Assembly (NCBI RefSeq): GCF_000308835.1
Contig: NZ_BAGN01000427.1
Coordinates: 21,986 to 85,985 of the forward strand
Direction of reading: 5' to 3'
From: Nocardia vinacea NBRC 16497
Lineage (GTDB): Bacteria; Actinomycetota; Actinomycetes; Mycobacteriales; Mycobacteriaceae
DNA length: 64,000 bases
Every line of letters begins with the position of its first letter. The first letter of the stretch is position 1. Both the position numbers and the translations under genes were made by a program. The notes under the pieces are model-generated. The model worked only from the letters and a program-made list of their open reading frames with translations, was not told where the DNA came from and searched no databases. This document shows, in pieces, positions 59,586-64,000 of this stretch.

Positions 59586-61157
59586 ATGACATCATCGTTG
59601 CTCCCCCTGGCTCGGCGTTCCCTGGTGACGGTCGCGGCCACGGCACTACTGCTGCCGACCGGAACCCTTGCCGCCCAACCGCAGTCGGATATGACCGGAA
59701 GTGTTCGAGAAATCTCCGGGCTCACCGATATCGCCGTTGCCCGCGCCGAGTGCGGCCCCGGCTCCGACCCGGAATCCGGACACCAGGGCGATGTACCCGC
59801 CGCCGACCGGAACAACGGCCGCAGCACCCTCGGCTACCGCTGCAATATGTCGCAGGTCGGCAATTACGCAGGGCGCGGCGGGGGTATCTCCTCGGTCAGC
59901 TTCGACCACTGCGTCTACATCGGTACCTTCTTCCCGGGCAACCTGCTGGGGCCCGAACAAGGTGTGCAGGTGCTCGACGTCTCCGATCCCACCGCGCCGG
60001 TGCTGACCGAAACGTTGGACGAACCGGCGATGCTGGCCGGCACATGGGAAAGCTTGAAGGTCAACGAAACTCGCAAGCTGCTCGTCGGCACGGGCGCGCC
60101 GTTCCTGACCGGCGCCGGTCTGCTTTCGGTCTACGACATCTCCGATTGCGCGCACCCTCGGCTGCTCAACCCGGGCACCGGGACCAGTTTGAACATGCCA
60201 CTGCCGATCACCGCACACGAGGGCGGCTTCTCCCCCGACGGCAACACCTACTGGAGCTCGGGCGTCGCCCCGGGCCTGGTCAGTGCGGTCGATCTCACCG
60301 ATCCGGCCGATCCGCGCGTCATCTGGCAGAACCTGCCCGGATTATCCATGCACGGCTTCGGATTCAGCCCCGACGGCAGCACCATGTATCTCGCCAATAA
60401 CTTCGGCGGACTCATGGTCCTCGACATCAGCGCTGTCCAGCGCCGCGATACCAATCCGCAAGTGCGCCAGTTGGCCAACATCGCCTGGACCGACGGCTGG
60501 GCCACCCAGCACAATATCCCGGTCACATATCGAGGCACGCCGTATGTCTTCACCACCAATGAGGCCGGATCCGGCGGCGTGAAGCTGTTCGACGTCTCCG
60601 ACGCAACGAATCCACGCCTGCGCAACACCATCAAACTCGAGATCGATCTGCCTCAGAACCAGGACATCGCAATGGCTTCCGCTGCGGGCGGCTCGCTGTT
60701 CGCCTACGACGCGCACTACTGCGCCGCGGATCGGCCTGCCGATCCCACCGCACTGGCCTGCAGTTGGACCTCTTCCGGCATCCGCGTATTCGACGTCCAC
60801 GACCCGCTCGACATCCGCGAGATCGCCTACTACAACCCGCCCGCGCACACTGGGCACAACACCGAGCTGACGAACTCGCCGCACGCACTCGCCTCGATCA
60901 TCGGCCCACCGCTGCTCGCTTCCCCGACGGTGGTCCAGACCATATTGCAGGGCCAGTTCGATATGTCCGAGGCCGCCGGTCCGCGCACCGGCATGCTCAC
61001 CTTCGGCGATCTCTCCTCGGACTGGTGCTTCTCCGCGCCCGAATGGCGTGGCAACCAATTGTGGACGACCTGTGCCGATAATGGATTCCTTGCGCTGCAA
61101 CTGGATTCGAGCGTCTACACCCCGCCTGCCGACCAGCAGTCGACCATGGGCTCATGA
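59586..61157 (+). CDS. Secreted LVIVD-repeat beta-propeller protein
   Basis: A 523-residue secreted protein. Signal LVTVAATALLLPTGTLAAQ. The body has repeated VQVLDVSDPTAPVL, LLSVYDISDCAHPRLL, VSAVDLTDPADPRVI, VKLFDVSDATNPRL and IRVFDVHDPLDIREI units, the hallmark of LVIVD repeats forming a surface propeller. Several His clusters and Cys pairs are present. The start at MTSSLLP follows GAGGG; upstream frame discarded. It overlaps DUF305 by 4 bases (ATGA). Confidence 0.88.
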   Translation: MTSSLLPLARRSLVTVAATALLLPTGTLAAQPQSDMTGSVREISGLTDIAVARAECGPGSDPESGHQGDVPAADRNNGRSTLGYRCNMSQVGNYAGRGGGISSVSFDHCVYIGTFFPGNLLGPEQGVQVLDVSDPTAPVLTETLDEPAMLAGTWESLKVNETRKLLVGTGAPFLTGAGLLSVYDISDCAHPRLLNPGTGTSLNMPLPITAHEGGFSPDGNTYWSSGVAPGLVSAVDLTDPADPRVIWQNLPGLSMHGFGFSPDGSTMYLANNFGGLMVLDISAVQRRDTNPQVRQLANIAWTDGWATQHNIPVTYRGTPYVFTTNEAGSGGVKLFDVSDATNPRLRNTIKLEIDLPQNQDIAMASAAGGSLFAYDAHYCAADRPADPTALACSWTSSGIRVFDVHDPLDIREIAYYNPPAHTGHNTELTNSPHALASIIGPPLLASPTVVQTILQGQFDMSEAAGPRTGMLTFGDLSSDWCFSAPEWRGNQLWTTCADNGFLALQLDSSVYTPPADQQSTMGS

Positions 61158-61801
61158 CCCGGCGGACCTGGATCAGCAGTGCCGCACTCGTCAGCCTGGC
61201 CGTGCTGCTGCTGGCGGTCGGCGCGGCCATCCGTCCGCTGCTGATAACCGACGACAAGCCCGCACCGCCCGTCCTCAGCAGTACCGAGATCGGCTTCGCG
61301 CAGGATATGGTCGCGCACCACAGCCAGGCACTGGTCATGACGCAGCGACTCGACACCGGCGTCGATCCGACGATACGGACACTGGCACAACAGATTTCGG
61401 ACACCCAGCGCACCGAGATCGGCATGTTGCTCGGCTGGCTGCGCATGGCCCGCGTGGTCACGATCAATCCGCACCCGATGGCGTGGATGCACGCCGACCA
61501 AACGAACCTCACCCAGCACCAGCACGCGACCAGCACCGCCGCCGCGTCCGGCGACCTCATGCCCGGTATGGCGACCCAGGCCGAACTCGACGCACTGGCG
61601 GCGGCGCGCGGTACCGACGCGGGAGCGCTGTTCCTGCAACTCATGCAGCGCCACCATGCCGGTGGCATCCAAATGGCCCAGGCGGCCGAGCGTCAATTGT
61701 CCAGCGGCATCGTCAAACAGGCGGCACGCGACATGATCGACACCCAGAGCCGTGAAGTCGGCCTGATGATGCTGTTGACCCAGCGCAGCACCCCGAGCTG
61801 A
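61154..61801 (+). CDS. DUF305 protein, membrane-anchored
   Basis: A 215-residue protein with an N-terminal membrane anchor (ISSAALVSLAVLLLAVGAA) and a DUF305 ferritin-like helical domain. Two matching helices read FAQDMVAHHSQALVM and FLQLMQRHHAGGIQMA, each with the conserved His-His. DUF305 proteins are linked to copper handling and are often encoded with envelope proteins. Translationally coupled to the LVIVD protein. Confidence 0.9.
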   Translation: MTRRTWISSAALVSLAVLLLAVGAAIRPLLITDDKPAPPVLSSTEIGFAQDMVAHHSQALVMTQRLDTGVDPTIRTLAQQISDTQRTEIGMLLGWLRMARVVTINPHPMAWMHADQTNLTQHQHATSTAAASGDLMPGMATQAELDALAAARGTDAGALFLQLMQRHHAGGIQMAQAAERQLSSGIVKQAARDMIDTQSREVGLMMLLTQRSTPS

Positions 61802-62212
61802 CGCCGTGTCGACCATGGCAGTCGTCAAGGGGCGACTCGTCATCCAGTACTTCATGGAAGTACGCACCAGCCCACGGTGGCCGCGCCTTTCACCGACATC
61901 TGGCTGCTCGCCTGCTGGGCTGCGGCGCTGACCATATACCTGCACTGACCCGGACGTCGGCGTGGCGAGCACGCCACAGCCGGTCATCCGGTTACGCGGC
62001 AGCAATGCCGCTGTCCGCCTGTCGGTGCGACCGAAAAATCGAGTAGTCGAGAGTGAGCGACCACATAGGTTACCGATGACCTCGGCAAACGCTCGAGCCC
62101 GAGGCGACGCTTCAACGATGCGAGGAAAACCCAGCATGCCGAGCACACGACCTTGCTACCATTTAGCAATCATCGCGTAGCGGGCGCCCTGCGACTTGGA
62201 GAGGCGTATTGC
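61802..62212. other. Intergenic region without supported gene
   Basis: No gene is supported here. A plus-strand stretch ending near 61947 reads DIWLLACWAAALTIYLH and a minus-strand frame near 61990-62146 has fairly coding-like composition, but neither has a start, length or family match. These may be remnants. Confidence 0.4.
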
Positions 62213-63190
62213 ATGATTCCCAAATGGTGTCGATGGGCCGGGGCGGTGGCCATATTGGCCGCGACGACCACGGCATGTTCCTCGGATAACGACGGAAAGC
62301 CGGCGTCGCAGGGGACGACAAGCGCCGCGACTACGAGCAAGGTGGCGGACACCGGAAAGTTCGTGCCCAAGTACGAGCGTGCGATGGCTTCGGACCTTGC
62401 CAAAGAAGGCAAGACGGCCATTCAAGACAACAAGGTCCTCGAAGAGCTTACCGATGCCCTCGGGACGATGTACAAGCTCCCCAAGGACATTCCCGTCATC
62501 GCCAAGGAATGTGGCGAGTTCAACGCGTACTGGGACCCGAAGAACCAGTCGCTCATCCTCTGTTACGAGATGTTCGCGGTCGCCGAGAGATACGCGAAGC
62601 TGCAAGCCGCGAATCCTGCGAATGCGAATTACATGGGAACTACTGATATTTTCAACCTTTACTTCGACGGCGTAACTCGCATGATCACCTTCCACGAGTC
62701 CGCACACATGGCGATCAACCTGTATTCGCTCCCCGCGACAGGCCGTGAAGAGGACTCCGCGGACCAGCTCGGCGCCTTGGTCCTATTGACCATCCCCGGT
62801 CCCCTCGGTGCCGGTAGCGTAGCCGCGGCAGCCGACTTCTGGTTCGACATCTCCGATGATCCGGCAAGTCTCGATGCGCGCAGCTTCGCCGACGAACACT
62901 CGCTCGACCAGGTACGCGCCTACAACCTGGAGTGCTGGGCCTACGGCTCCAACCCCAACGTGCTGGACGCGCTCGTGAACAAACCGGGTGAGCCAGAGAA
63001 AAAGGGGTACCTGCCATATCAGCGTGCTGCCGGGTGTCCCGATGAGTACACCCGAATGAAGGCCGCGTGGGAGACCCTTTTGAAGCCCTATATCGAGACC
63101 AGCCTCGGCGCCCCCACCACCGCAGGCAATACCCCGGGTGCGACACCTTCTTCGACTACCCAAACGCATTCCACCACCCCTACGCGCTAG
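62213..63190 (+). CDS. DUF4344 metallopeptidase lipoprotein
   Basis: A 325-residue lipoprotein: signal MIPKWCRWAGAVAILAATTT followed by the lipobox Cys (ACSSD). The domain is DUF4344-like with zinc motif HESAH at 161-165 and a downstream REEDSAD supplying the likely Glu ligand. The tail is Thr/Ser/Pro-rich. It should act as an extracellular zinc peptidase attached to the membrane; the target is unknown. Start chosen to give the lipoprotein signal; GGAGAGG lies upstream. Confidence 0.85.
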   Translation: MIPKWCRWAGAVAILAATTTACSSDNDGKPASQGTTSAATTSKVADTGKFVPKYERAMASDLAKEGKTAIQDNKVLEELTDALGTMYKLPKDIPVIAKECGEFNAYWDPKNQSLILCYEMFAVAERYAKLQAANPANANYMGTTDIFNLYFDGVTRMITFHESAHMAINLYSLPATGREEDSADQLGALVLLTIPGPLGAGSVAAAADFWFDISDDPASLDARSFADEHSLDQVRAYNLECWAYGSNPNVLDALVNKPGEPEKKGYLPYQRAAGCPDEYTRMKAAWETLLKPYIETSLGAPTTAGNTPGATPSSTTQTHSTTPTR

Positions 63191-63427
63191 GCGAGTCGTC
63201 TTCCCGCCGTCTCTACGACAATGGACGCGGTTGACGTCGCAGGCGGCCACAGCGTTCACCTTCGGGGCGAATGCCCGCCTCCAAGGGTGTGGGTTTGCTC
63301 CACCTCAGGTGTCTATTTCCTGCCGTCGTATGCCCGGACCATAGATCACGAGCCATTGGTACCGGGAAGTCCAGACGTGGATTGGCCCATCCACAATTCG
63401 ACGACAGAGACCCATGGAGGGCGAAAA

Positions 63428-64000
63428 TTGTCACAGGAAAACCCATTCGAAGACATCATGAACCAGCTTGGCGGAGCCGCGGGTTGCGGTGGCACCACGA
63501 CGGATCCGCAGGATACGTCGGCACAGCTGAGTCAGGGATTCGACGACATCATGAATCAGCTGGGCGGGATTCCCGGTCTCGAACAGCCGCAGGGGCCGAT
63601 CGAAATTCCCGGCTTCGAGCTGCCGGTTGACCAGCAACCGGTGGATCAGCAGCAACCACCTGTGGATCAGCAACAGCCTGTCGATCAGCAGGCACCCGTC
63701 GACCAGCAGGCACCCGTCGACCAGCAGGCACCCGTCGACCAGCAGGCACCCGTCGACCAGCAGGCACCCGTCGACCAGCAGGCACCCGTCGACCAGCAGG
63801 CACCCGTCGACCAGCAACCGATCGACCTGCAGTTCCCCATGGACCAACAGACGCCCATCGATCAGCAGGCACCTGCCGATCAGCAACAGCCCATCGACCA
63901 GCAACCGATCGACCTGCAGTTCCCCGTAGACCAACAGGCGCCCATCGATCAGCAGGCACCCGCCGATCAGCAACAGCCCATCGACCAGCAACCGATCGAC
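63428..64000 (+). CDS. TTG-initiated PVDQQ-repeat protein, cut by the window edge
   Basis: A 191-codon open frame without stop to the window end, started by TTG with GGAGGG 7 bases upstream. The N-terminal part carries a repeated element: NPFEDIMNQLGG (6-17) and QGFDDIMNQLGG (38-49), with a Cys-Gly-Gly between. It then turns into long PVDQQ/PIDQQ repeats. No signal or membrane segment is in the visible part. Composition (Asp, Gln, Pro) suggests an unstructured acidic spacer before a domain further right. Family unknown. Gene finders that ignore TTG would miss it. Confidence 0.7.
   Translation, partial: MSQENPFEDIMNQLGGAAGCGGTTTDPQDTSAQLSQGFDDIMNQLGGIPGLEQPQGPIEIPGFELPVDQQPVDQQQPPVDQQQPVDQQAPVDQQAPVDQQAPVDQQAPVDQQAPVDQQAPVDQQAPVDQQPIDLQFPMDQQTPIDQQAPADQQQPIDQQPIDLQFPVDQQAPIDQQAPADQQQPIDQQPID
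63677..63820 (+). repeat. Tandem 18-bp repeat encoding PVDQQA
   Basis: Eight 18-bp units in a row starting at 63677. Seven encode PVDQQA and the eighth PVDQQP. Units two to seven are essentially identical at DNA level (GTCGACCAGCAGGCACCC), which suggests recent expansion by slippage or unequal exchange. Confidence 0.9.
63818..64000 (+). repeat. Tandem 87-bp higher-order repeat
   Basis: An 87-bp (29-residue) unit starting PIDLQFP and ending near DQQQPIDQQ occurs at 63818-63904 and 63905-63991, and a third copy starts at 63992 where the window ends. The copies differ at only a few bases. It has in-frame PIDQQ sub-repeats, distinct from the 18-bp array before it. Confidence 0.88.

Noticed and set aside
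63677..64000. CRISPR-like array
   Set aside because: Repeats are directly contiguous without spacers and in frame with a protein, so they are coding tandem repeats.
1..64000. tRNA, rRNA, riboswitch or replication origin
   Set aside because: No cloverleaf-like tRNA with conserved T-loop, no rRNA motif, no DnaA-box cluster and no known riboswitch core was recognised by eye; a covariance-model scan was not possible.

Overview
The window looks like chromosomal DNA from a high-GC actinomycete of the Mycobacteriales, most likely Nocardia or a close relative. The evidence is the strong G/C third-position bias, a complete yrbE/mce lipid-import operon with a Mam protein, an Lsr2 nucleoid protein, a PknK-type kinase fused to a MalT-like ATPase, a SigJ/ECF41 sigma factor, a cutinase, a secretory lipase, F420/FMN luciferase-like oxidoreductases and a mycofactocin-coupled type SDR. 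The genus is inferred. No rRNA or tRNA was seen.

Layout. 1-3030: a compact operon that looks like a small RiPP (ribosomally made, modified peptide) cluster. It has two 38-40 residue paralogous peptides, a ThiF/MccB-type E1 adenylating enzyme with an N-terminal recognition-like domain, and a membrane M50 metallopeptidase with a PqqD-like N-terminus. A decayed piece of a second E1 copy lies upstream. 3156-7744: MarR/SDR and HxlR/DsbA/SDR regulator-target sets, separated by a scar of a Tn3-family transposase and a flavin-reductase fragment, then a small ORF and lsr2. 7745-8745 holds only decayed sequence, possibly a YcaO-like remnant. 8746-23785: a LacI regulator and a 13-gene mce operon on the minus strand (SnoaL, yrbEA, yrbEB, mceA-F, mam, P450, two SDRs), with a divergent IclR regulator.

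23801-26293: an inverted duplication of a two-gene SnoaL cassette. Its two promoters and the mce/IclR promoter all carry the same paired 14-bp operator with 21-bp spacing, so one IclR regulon is proposed. 26350-29552: a DapB-like dehydrogenase, SigJ and its coupled flavoprotein. 30181-36488: SnoaL, a secreted GH43-like protein and a TetR-controlled catabolic set (two MBL-fold hydrolases, SnoaL, and an MDR-VOC fusion protein).

36603-45398: PknK-like kinase, CapA-like phosphoesterase, an alpha/beta hydrolase, an SQR-like flavoprotein, sulfite oxidase and cutinase. 45596-51058: one 1820-residue single-chain biotin carboxylase/BCCP/carboxyltransferase. 51398-59361: a small hypothetical, a secreted/membrane pair of unknown function, two LLM oxidoreductases, a secreted lipase, and a DUF1330/LLM/VOC/TIM-barrel operon. 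59586-63190: envelope proteins (LVIVD propeller, DUF305, DUF4344 metallopeptidase lipoprotein). 63428 to the right edge: the start of a TTG-initiated protein dominated by PVDQQ repeats, cut by the window end.

How the parts fit: much of the window is lipid or steroid-like substrate uptake and oxidation (mce import, P450, SDRs, SnoaL folds, acyl-CoA carboxylation), each set under its own local regulator with visible palindromic operators. The RiPP-like operon at the left edge and the repeat protein at the right edge are the least explained parts.
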